Part shown: positions 1 through 9,760 of the stretch, piece after piece
How positions within the stretch are numbered: the first letter of the stretch is position 1
How the letters are laid out: each line of letters opens with the position of its first letter
Assembly: GCA_012317185.1 (NCBI GenBank)
Contig: CP048838.1
Coordinates: forward strand, 1,302,001 to 1,366,000
Reading direction: 5' to 3'
Length of the DNA stretch: 64,000 bases
DNA from: [Clostridium] innocuum
Lineage (GTDB): Bacteria; Bacillota_I; Bacilli_A; Erysipelotrichales; Erysipelotrichaceae
The notes under the pieces: generated by a model
The model's input: the letters and a program-made list of their open reading frames with translations, nothing else
Told to the model about the DNA's origin: nothing
The model's database searches: none
Program-made: the position numbers and the translations under genes

Positions 1-474
1 TTCACCATGGCACTGACAACCTTTGTCGGTCAGAACCTGGGGGCACGTCAATACGAACGTACGAAAAAGGGCGCAAAATTCGGTATGCTGTGCTCCATGG
101 CGATTGCAGAGGTGATCGGAATTGTCATTTTTCTGGGGGCACCGCTATTGACAGCTGCCTTTAACAATGATCCGCAGGTGGTAATGTTTGGAACCGAGAG
201 AGCCAGAACCTCGGCAATGTTCTTCTTCCTGCTGGCTTATTCACACTGCATATCCGCCATACTGCGCGGTGCCGGAAAATCCATGGTACCAATGATTGTC
301 ATGCTGCTGTTCTGGTGTGTGGTGCGAGTGACCTTTTTAACGGTTATGATTCACTTTTTGAATGATATCGCCGTTGTATACTGGGTATATCCGCTGACAT
401 GGTCCTTAAGCTCCATCGCCTTCTTCCTATATTATCGTAAGGTGAACTGGATGCATGCGTTCGAGGCGGCCTGA
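1..474 (+). CDS. MATE family efflux transporter, C-terminal part
   Basis: The reading frame is open at the left edge, so only about the last 158 residues are present. They hold the closing membrane segments of a MATE (multidrug and toxic compound extrusion) transporter: hydrophobic helices, the VGQNLGA stretch, and the typical loop 'ILRGAGKSMVPMI' in which a small-residue turn joins two helices. These proteins export cationic drugs or metabolites using a sodium or proton gradient in the cytoplasmic membrane. The substrate cannot be told from this fragment. The family is quite certain. A stem-loop with a T-run about 200 bases downstream may end its transcript. Confidence 0.85.
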   Translation, partial: FTMALTTFVGQNLGARQYERTKKGAKFGMLCSMAIAEVIGIVIFLGAPLLTAAFNNDPQVVMFGTERARTSAMFFFLLAYSHCISAILRGAGKSMVPMIVMLLFWCVVRVTFLTVMIHFLNDIAVVYWVYPLTWSLSSIAFFLYYRKVNWMHAFEAA

Positions 475-987
475 GACACACACACTTGTTTCCAACCGGA
501 AGGCCTGTATGCGCGTCATAGTAGCTATGACATTTTTCGCTAGTTGCAGGATAGGAGTTCAAAATATTTGCCTTTTAATTCCAAACGGCTTCAAAAAACG
601 CTTCAAATCCGGGCATGATGACATACTGAGCTGAAAAGACTTTACAGAGATGAACATACATATTGAATGAAGGAACAGGTAACCTGCATGCGGGCACGCT
701 GTTCTTTTTATATGCGGTTTTTATAACATTAAGGAAGCATACAGCTGTAGGGCAAAGAATACAGCGGCTTTTGCTTCATGCGATATCTGCCGAGAACGTA
801 CGGTGAAATATGAAATTGCCTGTTCGCTATTGACAGGGAGCAGCTACAAACGGATAACGCCCCATCGATTAGGAAGCTGACAAAATTCTTTTCTTTTTTC
901 CTCAGAACTCTTATAATGAAAAGAGCAGCTCAGAAAGAACAACAATACGTGATGCTTTACGCTGGATACTATGAAAGAAGTGAAATG
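475..987. other. intergenic region between MATE gene and TetM-like gene
   Basis: No convincing gene is visible on either strand. The stretch contains a rho-independent terminator-like hairpin at 673-709 and the upstream region of the next gene. Short open frames here overlap the coding genes in other frames and have no ribosome-binding sites. Confidence 0.6.
673..709 (+). terminator. rho-independent terminator
   Basis: GAACAG pairs with CTGTTC around an inner CCTGC/GCGGG-type stem, followed by TTTTTA. It probably ends the MATE transcript, although it lies about 200 bases after that stop codon. Confidence 0.55.
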
Positions 988-3588
988 ATGAACAATATAA
1001 ATATCGGAATGCTGGCACATGTGGATGCCGGCAAAACAACGCTGTCGGAAAGTCTGCTGTATGTGTCCGGGAGTATTCGTCAGCTGGGACGGGTGGACCA
1101 TGGAAATGCCTTTCTGGATTATGATGCACAGGAAAAGGATCGCGGTATCACGATTTATGCCAAGCAGGCAATCTTTGACTGGAAGGATACACGCATTACC
1201 CTGCTGGATACACCGGGACATGTGGATTTTTCCGCAGAAATGGAGCGGGTGCTTCAGGTGCTGGACTATGCAGTGGTGATCATCAATGCACTGGATGGCA
1301 TACAGTCCCATACGGAAACGATCTGGAAGCTGTTGCAGCACTATCATGTTCCTGCACTCGTATTTGTGAATAAGATGGATGTCAGCCATACAGAGCGCAC
1401 ACAGATCATGGAGGATTTGAAACGGCATCTGGATGAGCATTGTGTGGATGTTACCCTGCAGGATGAAGCATGTCAGGAGCAGCTGGCCATGTGCAGTGAT
1501 GAATTGCTGGAAAGCTATATGGAAACAGGAGGAATTACCGATGAGCAGCTGGCGGATGCGGTTGCGCAGCGAACCATCTTTCCCTGCTGCTTCGGCTCTG
1601 CACTGAAAATGGAAGGAATTCAGGAATTTCTTGATATGTTAAACTCCTGTACAAAGGCTCCGGCATATCCGGAAGCATTTGGTGCCCGGATATTTAAAAT
1701 CAGTCGGGATGAGAATGGAAACCGTCTGACGCATATGAAAATCACCGGCGGCAGTCTCAAGGTAAAAACGAAGCTTGCGGAGGATGAAAAGGTCGATCAG
1801 ATTCGTCTGTACTCCGGAACCCGTTATCAGCTTTGCGAGGAGGCATGCAGCGGCTGTGTATGTGCAGTAAAGGGATTGACCGATTTTCATGCAGGAGATG
1901 GTCTTGGCTTTGAAAGGAGTCGGCAGGAGGTTCAGCTTACCTCGTTTATGAATTATCGTGTGCAGCTTCCAACGGGCTGTGATCCCTTTGTCATGCTGAA
2001 GCAGCTGCGCCAGCTGGCGGAGGAGGATCCACAGCTGCATGTAAGCTATGATACTCATTTGAAAGAGCTGCATGTACGGCTGATGGGGGATATTCAGACC
2101 GAGGTATTAAAGCATACCATACAGGAGCGTTATCATACCGCAGTGGACTTTGATGAGGGCAGTGTTGTATATAAGGAAACGATATTGAACACAGTTGAGG
2201 GGATTGGCCATTATGAGCCGCTGCGTCATTATGCAGAGGTGCATCTTCTTTTGGAGCCCCTGCCGAGAGGAAGCGGTCTGCTCTTTGAAAGTGACTGTAA
2301 GGATGAGGTGCTGGACCGTCACTGGCAGCGTCTTATTCTGAGTCATTTGCAGGAAACGGAGCATGTCGGCGTTTTGAGCGGGTCTCCCATTACCGATATG
2401 AAAATCACCCTGCTTTGTGGCCGTGCCCATCAAAAGCATACCGAGGGTGGAGATTTCCGGCAGGCAACCTATCGGGCATTGCGGCATGGACTGCGCAGTG
2501 CAGAAAGCATACTGCTGGAGCCTTACTATGAATTTACCCTTCGCATTCCCCCTTCCTGCGTCAGCCGTGCGGTATTTGACATCGAGCGCTTTCACGGTAC
2601 CTTTACCCTGCAGGAGGACAGTGGGGAGATGAGTGTCATCAGCGGCAGTGCACCGGTACGGAAGCTGCAGAGCTATCCACAGGAGGTATATGCCTATACC
2701 AAGGGGAAGGGACGCCTGTTCTGTACACTGAAGGGCTATGAGGCGTGCGCAGATGAGGAGGATGTGCTGAAGGAAGTGGCATATGACTGTGATGCAGACA
2801 TGGATCATCCGTGTGGTTCCATCTTCTGTTCTCATGGAGCGGGCTATTATGTGCCTTGGAATGAAGTGAAGCAGCATATGCATATGCAGAGTGACTGGGG
2901 CCGTATGCAGCTGAAAAGGGAAAGCTATCAGAGCTATACGGCAAAGCCTGTGGATGAAAAGGAGCTGGAGGAAATCTTTATCCGTACATACGGTCCGATC
3001 AAGCGAAGACCACCGCAGAAAACGAAACCCGCCTCGAATATTATAGATTTGGAAAAACAGAACATTTGCTATCAGCCGCTCCCGGAATGCCTGCTGGTGG
3101 ACGGATATAATGTGATTCACGACTGGGAAGAGCTGAAAGCCATGGCAAAAGAGCATCTGGATGCGGCACGGCATCGATTGATCGACATCATGTGCAGCTA
3201 TCAGGGGTATCGCGGCTGTGAATTGATTCTTGTCTTTGATGCCTATAAGGTAAAAGCAGGTATCGGCTCCTCTCATAAAGAGGGAACGATTCATGTTGTG
3301 TATACAAAACAGGCGCAGACAGCCGATATGTATATTGAACAGGCAACGCATCAGCTTGCGAGTGAATTCCGTGTAACTGTGGCAACCTCTGACGGTATGG
3401 AACAGCTGATTGCCAGCGGACAGGGGGCATCCCGTATGTCATCCCGCCAGCTGTATGCCGAGGTATTGCGCATGAAGAACACCTCGGTAAAGGAATTTGA
3501 GCGGAAGCAGCTGCGCGGCGGTGCGGAGCCGCTGAAAAAACTGCGGGAATACCGGATTGAGGATGCTGATGAGGAAATGAAATCATAA
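988..3588 (+). CDS. TetM-like translational GTPase with C-terminal NYN (YacP-type) domain
   Basis: About 866 residues. The N-terminal 640 or so match the EF-G-like ribosomal protection family: P-loop AHVDAGKTT at about 10-18, DTPGH at about 73-77, NKMD, then EF-G domains II to V. From about residue 698 a second domain begins with LLVDGYNVIHDW, carries 'LILVFDAYKVK' and ends near 'ATSDGMEQLIASGQG'; this is the NYN/YacP fold, related to PIN nucleases. The start was placed at ATG 988 because MNNINIGMLAHVDAGKTT aligns with the usual beginning of TetM proteins and AAAGAAG lies just upstream; an in-frame ATG lies one codon earlier. TetM itself is about 640 residues, so the tail is an addition. It probably binds ribosomes and hydrolyses GTP, and may couple that to RNA cleavage. 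True tetracycline resistance is unproven. Confidence 0.85.
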   Translation: MNNINIGMLAHVDAGKTTLSESLLYVSGSIRQLGRVDHGNAFLDYDAQEKDRGITIYAKQAIFDWKDTRITLLDTPGHVDFSAEMERVLQVLDYAVVIINALDGIQSHTETIWKLLQHYHVPALVFVNKMDVSHTERTQIMEDLKRHLDEHCVDVTLQDEACQEQLAMCSDELLESYMETGGITDEQLADAVAQRTIFPCCFGSALKMEGIQEFLDMLNSCTKAPAYPEAFGARIFKISRDENGNRLTHMKITGGSLKVKTKLAEDEKVDQIRLYSGTRYQLCEEACSGCVCAVKGLTDFHAGDGLGFERSRQEVQLTSFMNYRVQLPTGCDPFVMLKQLRQLAEEDPQLHVSYDTHLKELHVRLMGDIQTEVLKHTIQERYHTAVDFDEGSVVYKETILNTVEGIGHYEPLRHYAEVHLLLEPLPRGSGLLFESDCKDEVLDRHWQRLILSHLQETEHVGVLSGSPITDMKITLLCGRAHQKHTEGGDFRQATYRALRHGLRSAESILLEPYYEFTLRIPPSCVSRAVFDIERFHGTFTLQEDSGEMSVISGSAPVRKLQSYPQEVYAYTKGKGRLFCTLKGYEACADEEDVLKEVAYDCDADMDHPCGSIFCSHGAGYYVPWNEVKQHMHMQSDWGRMQLKRESYQSYTAKPVDEKELEEIFIRTYGPIKRRPPQKTKPASNIIDLEKQNICYQPLPECLLVDGYNVIHDWEELKAMAKEHLDAARHRLIDIMCSYQGYRGCELILVFDAYKVKAGIGSSHKEGTIHVVYTKQAQTADMYIEQATHQLASEFRVTVATSDGMEQLIASGQGASRMSSRQLYAEVLRMKNTSVKEFERKQLRGGAEPLKKLREYRIEDADEEMKS

Positions 3589-4166
3589 AACAAAAGCACC
3601 GGAAAACATGGTATGATGGAAGCGTCAAAGGTTCCTTCTGCAGAAGATCTGTGCAGGTTTTGATATAGAAAATACATCGCTGTAAGGGATGGTACTGCAA
3701 TGTATCGCCTTTCTACCGGTGTTTTTTCATATCCATCATGTACTCACAAGCCTATCCGCTGTAGAAGGAAACAGGGCTGAACAAAACGAAAAAGAGACCC
3801 TCATGCTGCAGAGCATATAAATGAAAATGCCATGGAATCAAAACAGACCCTATTGTGCCGGCATGCAGACTGCTTAAATTTCTCTTTGTGCAGGACATCA
3901 AAACCATGGTATGCGCTTGGTTTCTGAAAAGCAAATACCCGCTATGATTCTACAGCGGCTTCATTTCTGTGTGCCGGAATAGAAAGCTTTTGAAAAACGG
4001 TATACACAGCAGTCCTGTGTTTTTTCTTTGTATGACAGGGGTAAAAGGATGCAGAGTGTGATAAAATAGAAAAAAGGACAAGAGCATATGGCGGCAGCTT
4101 ATCCTGATACAGGCGTTATTCAGAGTACCTGTGTTTGGGTGTGCCGGCCTAAAAGGAGGTAAGACC
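3589..4166. other. intergenic region, no gene seen
   Basis: About 580 bases without a convincing coding frame on either strand. It holds a terminator-like hairpin at 4004-4026, and a CACCGG / CCGGTG pair near 3596 and 3716 that could form a long-range stem before a T-run. The dGTPase ribosome-binding site lies at the right end. Confidence 0.5.
4004..4026 (+). terminator. terminator-like hairpin
   Basis: ACACAG and CTGTGT form a six-base-pair stem with a five-base loop, followed directly by TTTTTC. No gene was found just upstream, so it may end read-through from the preceding gene. Confidence 0.4.
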
Positions 4167-5591
4167 ATGCACCGACTATCATGGAATAGCATAACAAGCG
4201 AAACACGGATTCCGCAGAAAACATCCGCAAATGCAGGGAAATACCGCAGTGAAATTGAAAGTGACTATCATCGGATCATCCGCAGTGCATCCTTTCGCAG
4301 ACTGCAGGATAAGACACAGGTATTCCCGCTTGACAACAGTGATTTTGTGCGCACAAGACTGACGCATTCTCTGGAGGTATCCTCCATCGCAAAGCTGATT
4401 GGCAAGCAGGTATGCATACAGGTGCTTGATCAGCAGCTGGCACCTGCCGGGGATCAGCCGGATTCCTTGAAGGTTATTGAAATTCTCAACTGTGCAGGTC
4501 TTCTGCATGATATTGGCAATCCGCCCTTCGGTCATTTTGGAGAAAGTGCAATTCGCAACTGGTTTGAGAAAAATCTATCCCTGTTACAATTCAAGCAACG
4601 GCCTTTACAGGCATGGCTGGATGAGCAGCAGCAGGCAGACCTTCTGTATTATGAGGGCAATGCCCAGGCGCTGCGTATAATCACAAAGCTGCACCGTCTC
4701 ACAGGACGAAGCGGTATGCATCTGACCAGCAGTGTTATGGATACGATTATCAAGTACCCGGTGAACTCTCTGGAAAAGCTGGCAGAGGATACAAAGGAAA
4801 AATCAAAGCGCAGTCTGCTCAGAAAAAAGGTCGGTTACTATCAGAGTGAAACGGATCAGTTTCTGGAAATCAAACAGAATACCGGTACAACGGGCTGCCG
4901 GAATCCGCTGTGCTTTATACTGGAGGCGGCAGACGATCTGGCTTATACCTTTGCGGATTTGGAGGATGGCTATAAAAAAGGTCTGTATTCCTATGAACAG
5001 CTGCTAGATGTAATCGTGGAAGCGCAGGATGAGCGGGGAGCGGAGCTGCTGCGGCAGGGGCTGGAGGAAGGACGCCAGCTGAAGAAAACGAGTGAGAAGG
5101 GCTTCGATCCTTATCAGCACGCAGTTTTCACATGGCTGACAAAGAAACAGCTGTTCAGTATTTCCGGTGTGTCTGATGCATTTTTGAAGCATTATGATGC
5201 GATTATGAACGGGGAATTTGATCAGGAGCTGCTTGCGGTAAGCAAGGAGGGACAGCTGATCCGAAGTCTGAAGCAATTCGCCTTTGACAGAGTTTATAAT
5301 GATGCCGCAATATTAAAGCTCGAGCTGATGGGGAATGAAATCATCACCTTTCTGCTGGATCGCTTCATGGATGCACTGCTGCCCTATGACAGCGGCTTGA
5401 ACATGAGTGAAATACAGGAAAAATACATTGATCTGCTTTCCGGAAACTACCTGAATACCTACCAGTATACTGCACAGGATAAGGAGGATGGCGAACGGCT
5501 GTATCTGCGTTTACTGCTGGGAGCGGATTTTGTGTCCGGCATGACAGACAGCTATGCAATCCGTCTGTATCAGGAGCTGAAAGGAATCTAG
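4167..5591 (+). CDS. dgt: deoxyguanosinetriphosphate triphosphohydrolase (dGTPase)
   Basis: About 474 residues of the HD-domain dGTPase family, which splits dGTP into deoxyguanosine and triphosphate and so tunes the dNTP pool. Visible motifs are 'FRRLQDKTQVF' and 'RTRLTHSLEVS' near residues 50-75, the HD pair in 'LLHDIGNPPFGHFGE' at about 112-126, and 'LEAADDLAYTFADLEDG' at about 250. The ATG at 4167 has an excellent AAAGGAGG site seven bases upstream; an upstream GTG in frame is unlikely to be used. The next gene, a uracil-DNA glycosylase, begins nine bases after the stop, so the two are probably one operon for DNA precursor hygiene and repair. Host dGTPases can also limit phage by draining dNTPs, but nothing here shows that role. 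Confidence 0.92.
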   Translation: MHRLSWNSITSETRIPQKTSANAGKYRSEIESDYHRIIRSASFRRLQDKTQVFPLDNSDFVRTRLTHSLEVSSIAKLIGKQVCIQVLDQQLAPAGDQPDSLKVIEILNCAGLLHDIGNPPFGHFGESAIRNWFEKNLSLLQFKQRPLQAWLDEQQQADLLYYEGNAQALRIITKLHRLTGRSGMHLTSSVMDTIIKYPVNSLEKLAEDTKEKSKRSLLRKKVGYYQSETDQFLEIKQNTGTTGCRNPLCFILEAADDLAYTFADLEDGYKKGLYSYEQLLDVIVEAQDERGAELLRQGLEEGRQLKKTSEKGFDPYQHAVFTWLTKKQLFSISGVSDAFLKHYDAIMNGEFDQELLAVSKEGQLIRSLKQFAFDRVYNDAAILKLELMGNEIITFLLDRFMDALLPYDSGLNMSEIQEKYIDLLSGNYLNTYQYTAQDKEDGERLYLRLLLGADFVSGMTDSYAIRLYQELKGI

Positions 5592-5599
5592 GTGATGCT

Positions 5600-6184
5600 A
5601 TGAAGCAGGAAATCTTTGAACAGCTGAAAAGGGAGCTATGCGCCTGCCGGCTCTGTGAAGGAAAATTTGACCATGAGCCGCGTGCGATTTTTCAGGGGGC
5701 GCAGGATGCAAACATCATGCAGATTTCACAGGCACCCTCTATTCATGTACATAACAGTGGTCTGCCCTTCCATGACGCCAGTGGGAAAAAGCTGCGCAGG
5801 GAATGGTATCAAATCGATGATGCACAGTTTTATGATGAGCATAACTTCTATATCGCTTCCATGGGACACTGCTATCCGGGAAAGGGGAAACAGGGAGATA
5901 AAAAGCCTCCCAGAATCTGTGCCAGAACCTGGCTTATGCGTGAGCTTGACGCGGTGGATAATCAGCTGTATATCATCATCGGGGCAATGGCCGCAAGGGA
6001 GCTGTTTCCTGAACGAAGCTTTGAGGAGCTCGTATTTCACGATCAGCAGCTGCGTGGAAAGCCGACTCTGGTGCTGCCGCATCCATCTCCACTCAATGTA
6101 CGCTGGATGAAGGAGCATCCGCAGTTCGAAGCGGATCGCCTATTGCATATCCGAAGGCTGATACATAGGGCTTTGCAGCTTTGA
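5600..6184 (+). CDS. uracil-DNA glycosylase family protein (family 4-like)
   Basis: 194 residues. The N-terminal CACRLC cluster, together with 'CYPGK' and 'PPRICARTWL' around residues 93-113, matches the four-cysteine iron-sulphur uracil-DNA glycosylases. 'PHPSPLN' near residue 160 matches the second active-site motif. The protein should remove uracil or related lesions from DNA. It follows the dGTPase gene by nine bases and probably shares its transcript. The sequence lies somewhat outside canonical UDG-4 (motif A reads 'MQISQAPS' rather than the usual GEAPG type), so substrate choice is open. Confidence 0.8.
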   Translation: MKQEIFEQLKRELCACRLCEGKFDHEPRAIFQGAQDANIMQISQAPSIHVHNSGLPFHDASGKKLRREWYQIDDAQFYDEHNFYIASMGHCYPGKGKQGDKKPPRICARTWLMRELDAVDNQLYIIIGAMAARELFPERSFEELVFHDQQLRGKPTLVLPHPSPLNVRWMKEHPQFEADRLLHIRRLIHRALQL

Positions 6185-6713
6185 AGGCAGGATTTCCTGT
6201 TGGATATCACCATATTCTATCGGAAAGACAATTAAGAATTGCAGGAAGCAGGATGCCATACAATGGGCATACTGCATGGATGTAAGGCTTTCTGTATTAT
6301 CATGAGCAGTCCTGCACAGGTATGTTATACAGCAGTAGGGCTTAGAATAAGGAGTGCCGTTTGCTTGTTGCACAAAGCAGCATGCGGGTGCTCCCTTTTA
6401 TTCGTGAAAAAGTAAACCTAAGGACCAGCAGCTTCCGGTGATGTGGGAAGGCATACAGGCGCTGAAAGCAGCCATTGCAGAAAATAAAAGAGCTGTATCT
6501 ATCAGACGGTATAGATGATTGCTATGGTGCATTAAGTAAGGAACCTGCTGTGCCTGTTTGTTTGCACATCCGGCAGGGGTAAGCAGATTTCTGTGTTATT
6601 TTCCATAAACAGGAAAAAAGTTTACTTTCTTTATGCAAATCACTTTAAAAAATAAAGTTGCTATGGTATAGTATGGATGTAAAGCAGGGAAACACATGCT
6701 GCAGGAGGTATTT
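6185..6713. other. intergenic region upstream of the RclA-like gene
   Basis: About 530 bases with no supported gene. A possible weak terminator (GGAG..CTCC arms followed by CTTTTATT) lies near 6350-6402. The AT-rich stretch 6600-6680 with TATAGTATGG probably contains the promoter of the redox cluster, but no clear -35 element could be fixed. Confidence 0.45.
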
Positions 6714-8042
6714 ATGAAATCTTACGACGCAATTATCATCGGCTTTGGAAAGGGTGGAAAGACCCTTGCTGGATATATGGCAAAACAGGGAAAACGGGTG
6801 GCAATGATTGAAAAATCAAATCAGATGTATGGAGGTACCTGCATCAACGAAGGCTGCATTCCCTCAAAGTCCCTAATCATACAGGCAGATAAGCAGTCCT
6901 ATGGGCAGGCGGTAGAGCGCAAGGAAGCACTCATCGAGAAGCTGCGAAAGAAAAATTTTGACAAGCTGGATTCTCTGGAGCTGGTCGATGTCATCACGGC
7001 AAAGGCTTCCTTTGTCAGTGACCACGAGGTACATGTACAGGGGGCAGGTGTGGATGAAACCCTCTATGGAGACTATATCTTCCTCAATACTGGTTCTGTT
7101 TCAAACATTCCCAATATAAAGGGGATACACGAGGCACGGCATATTTACACAAGTGCGGAAATGATGAAGGAACGCAGTCTTCCTGCAAAGCTGGCCATTA
7201 TCGGCGGCGGCTACATCGGTCTGGAGTTTTCCAGTATGTATGCACGCTATGGAAGCACAGTCACTGTATTTGAGCATGGAAGCCGTCTGGTAAAGCGTGA
7301 GGATCAGGATGTTGCGGATGAGATTCAGAAGGTGCTGGAGAAGCAGGGGGTAGGCTTCGTATTTGAAAGCAGTGTAAAGGAGTTTGCCAATGAAGGGGAA
7401 CAGGTTGTGATTACGTATGATGATGCGCATGGTATACAGCAGAAGCTTACAGTGGATGCAGTCCTGCTGGCGGCCGGAAGAAGTGCCAATACAAAGCAGC
7501 TCCATCTGGAGAACACCGGAGTAAAGCTGGATCAGCGCGGCAATGTCATCGTGAATGAGTATCTGCAAACCAGTGTGCCTCATATATATGCGATGGGTGA
7601 TGTAAAGGGTGGATTGCAGTTTACCTACATTTCTCTGGATGACTATCGCATTGTGAAGGATCATCTCTTCGGAAACAAGCAGCGAACTACAAAAAATCGC
7701 GGTCATATCGCTTATTCCGTATTTATTTCACCAACCTTCTCCCGTGTGGGACTGAGCGAACAGGAGGCACGGGAACAGGGCTATGCCGTAAAAACGGTTT
7801 CCATGCCAGCCGCAGCAATTCCACGAGCGAATGTCATTTCACAGCCCGATGGTCTTTTAAAGGCGGTTATTGATACAAAAACAGATCAGATTCTAGGCTG
7901 TGTACTGTTTTGCGCAGAATCTGAGGAGGTTATCAATTTTGTACAGCTGGCTATGAATCAGAGGCTGACGTACCAGGAGGTCGGAAATCACATCTTTACA
8001 CATCCGACGATGAGCGAGGCCCTGAATGATTTATTCAGCTGA
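6714..8042 (+). CDS. RclA-like FAD/NAD(P) disulfide reductase
   Basis: 442 residues of the class I pyridine nucleotide-disulfide oxidoreductase family. The FAD motif 'IIGFGKGGKT' stands at about 7-16, the redox-active pair is in 'GGTCINEGCIPSK' near residues 40-52, the NAD(P) motif is 'IGGGYIGLEFSSMYA' at about 163-177, and 'YAMGDVKGGLQFTYIS' lies near 295. The ending 'THPTMSEALNDLFS' and the overall sequence closely resemble E. coli RclA, which reduces copper and protects against hypochlorous acid. A GGAGG site lies seven bases before the chosen ATG. Thioredoxin and CcdA-TlpA genes follow, so this looks like a thiol and oxidative stress cluster. A general dihydrolipoamide or mercuric reductase assignment is less likely because the match to RclA is end to end. 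Confidence 0.85.
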   Translation: MKSYDAIIIGFGKGGKTLAGYMAKQGKRVAMIEKSNQMYGGTCINEGCIPSKSLIIQADKQSYGQAVERKEALIEKLRKKNFDKLDSLELVDVITAKASFVSDHEVHVQGAGVDETLYGDYIFLNTGSVSNIPNIKGIHEARHIYTSAEMMKERSLPAKLAIIGGGYIGLEFSSMYARYGSTVTVFEHGSRLVKREDQDVADEIQKVLEKQGVGFVFESSVKEFANEGEQVVITYDDAHGIQQKLTVDAVLLAAGRSANTKQLHLENTGVKLDQRGNVIVNEYLQTSVPHIYAMGDVKGGLQFTYISLDDYRIVKDHLFGNKQRTTKNRGHIAYSVFISPTFSRVGLSEQEAREQGYAVKTVSMPAAAIPRANVISQPDGLLKAVIDTKTDQILGCVLFCAESEEVINFVQLAMNQRLTYQEVGNHIFTHPTMSEALNDLFS

Positions 8043-8176
8043 TAAAGCGGTTTAAAGCATTCGAAAGAAATGAGGCAGGAGGCGTGTCAGGAAGCTGTAG
8101 CTTTCTTCTATGGTTAGGAATTCTCATGATGCAGCCCTGTCTATCTTGTAAACAACATAAAATAAAGGAGGAAAAC

Positions 8177-8494
8177 ATGATGTCAAATGTAATACATGCA
8201 AAGGAAGCGGAATTTAACGAACTGATTCAAAAGGAGGAACTGGTACTGGTGGACTTCTTCGCTACCTGGTGCGGGCCATGTAAGATGCTGGCACCGGAAA
8301 TCGAAAAGCTGGCAGATGAGTTAGAAGGAAAGGCGAAAATTTTAAAGGTGGATGTCGATCAGGAGCAGGCACTGGCTATGCGCTACGGGGTACAGTCCAT
8401 TCCAACGCTGATCGTATTCAAAAACGGCGTACAGACTGAAAAGCGCCTGGGCTATCAGCCGTATCCGAAATTGAAAGAAATGTTAAACAGATAG
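8177..8494 (+). CDS. trxA: thioredoxin
   Basis: 105 residues with the thioredoxin active site WCGPC near residues 30-34, cis-proline in 'QSIPTLIVFK' near 73-82, and the usual compact length. It reduces protein disulfides in the cytoplasm using electrons from a thioredoxin reductase. AAAGGAGG stands directly upstream of ATG 8177; a frame extension to 8084 is not credible as protein. It lies between the RclA-like gene and the CcdA-TlpA gene, so it may supply electrons across the membrane to CcdA. Confidence 0.93.
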   Translation: MMSNVIHAKEAEFNELIQKEELVLVDFFATWCGPCKMLAPEIEKLADELEGKAKILKVDVDQEQALAMRYGVQSIPTLIVFKNGVQTEKRLGYQPYPKLKEMLNR

Positions 8495-8503
8495 GAGAAT
8501 AGA

Positions 8504-9717
8504 ATGCTGAATCCCAACGACGTATTAAGCCATATCAGCTTTCTACTGGTCTTTCTGGAGGGCTTATTATCCTTTTTATCACCCTGTGTATTGCCGCTGC
8601 TGCCTGTCTATATGGGGTATCTGGCAGGGCAGGATCAAGAGCAGCCGCATTCGCAGCGCAGAATTTTCCTGCTGACGGTCAGCTTTGTCATCGGAATTTT
8701 TACCGCGATACTGCTGATGAATATTTCCGTACATGTGCTGAGCAGCTTTTTCAAGGATCACATGGTGTATTTCGTACGAATCGGGGGTATCCTGATTGTG
8801 CTTCTTGGCCTGCATCAGCTGGGAATCTGGAAATTCAAAAGTCTGGAGCGCACATGGAAGCTGCCGTTTCAGAAAAAAGGAAGTGTGAATGCAGTTATTG
8901 CCTTTCTGATGGGCTTTACTGGACACCTTGTATCGGACCTGCGCTGTCTTCCATTTTGCTGCTGGCGTCATCCTCCGGCAGTCTTTGGGTGTCCACCTTC
9001 CTGATGATTGTATACGCACTGGGGTTTACAATTCCCTTCCTGATATTGGGATTGTTTACCGGAAAGGTACTGCACTGGATTTCCAATCATAAGAATATCA
9101 TGAATATTGCTGTCAAGCTGGGGGCTGTTATCTTAATTGCAATCGGTTTGATGATGTTTACCGGTAAAATGAATACCATCAGCTCGTACATGAGTACCTC
9201 GGATAAGGCAACTGCCAAAAAGGATACGGATACGGCCACACCAGAGCAGGAAGAGGAGGCTGCGGATACTCCGGATGCACAGACCTCGGCGGAACAGCTG
9301 GATTTTGTTCTGACGGATCAAAACGGAAAACAGGTATCCCTTGGCGATTACCGGGGAAAGGTTATTTTTCTGAATTTCTGGGCAACCTGGTGCCCGCCGT
9401 GTCAACGTGAGCTTCCGCATATTCAGGAGCTGTATGAGAAGTATAGGAATAGTGATGAGGTAGCTGTTTTGACGGTGGTGAATCCCGGCGGTCAGGAGAA
9501 ATCTGCGGAAGGAATTCGGGCATTCCTTGATGAGCATGCATATTCCATGCCGGTTTTGTTTGATGATGGCTCCATGTATTATTATTTTCAGATAACAAGT
9601 ATGCCGACGACGTTTATGATTGATAAGAACGGGAAGCCGTTTGGCTATATCAAGGGACAGCTGACGCCGGATATGATGGAGAATATGATACAGCAGACAT
9701 TGTCAGGAAAAAAATAA
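8504..9717 (+). pseudogene. CcdA-TlpA fusion (thiol transporter plus thioredoxin-like domain), frameshifted
   Basis: The first frame (8504 to about 8918) encodes the start of a CcdA/DsbD-type membrane protein with 'SFLSPCVLPLLPVYMGYL' and four hydrophobic segments. The next frame (about 8920-9717) continues with 'WTPCIGPALSS', the second conserved half, two more segments, a linker rich in Glu, Ala and Asp, and a TlpA/ResA-like thioredoxin domain with WCPPC. The break is at 'GGCTTTACTGG' near 8916-8921: one extra base would give ...MGFTWTPCIGP, the usual family sequence. The intact protein of about 404 residues would carry reducing power out of the cell. Without the missing base the two CcdA halves are separated. 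It could be a real mutation or an assembly error. RBS AGGAG precedes ATG 8504, nine bases after trxA. Confidence 0.75.
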
Positions 9718-9760
9718 GGAATTGATGGTATATATGGAAAGGGTTATATAAGGTGATGGT

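Noticed and set aside
988..3588. A plain tetracycline resistance gene
   Set aside because: It is on the chromosome outside the element and carries an extra NYN domain; resistance cannot be claimed from sequence.
8854..9717. A separate gene for the second CcdA half starting at ATG 8854
   Set aside because: The first part of that frame is out of phase with the conserved CcdA sequence; the homology only begins after the frame change near 8920.
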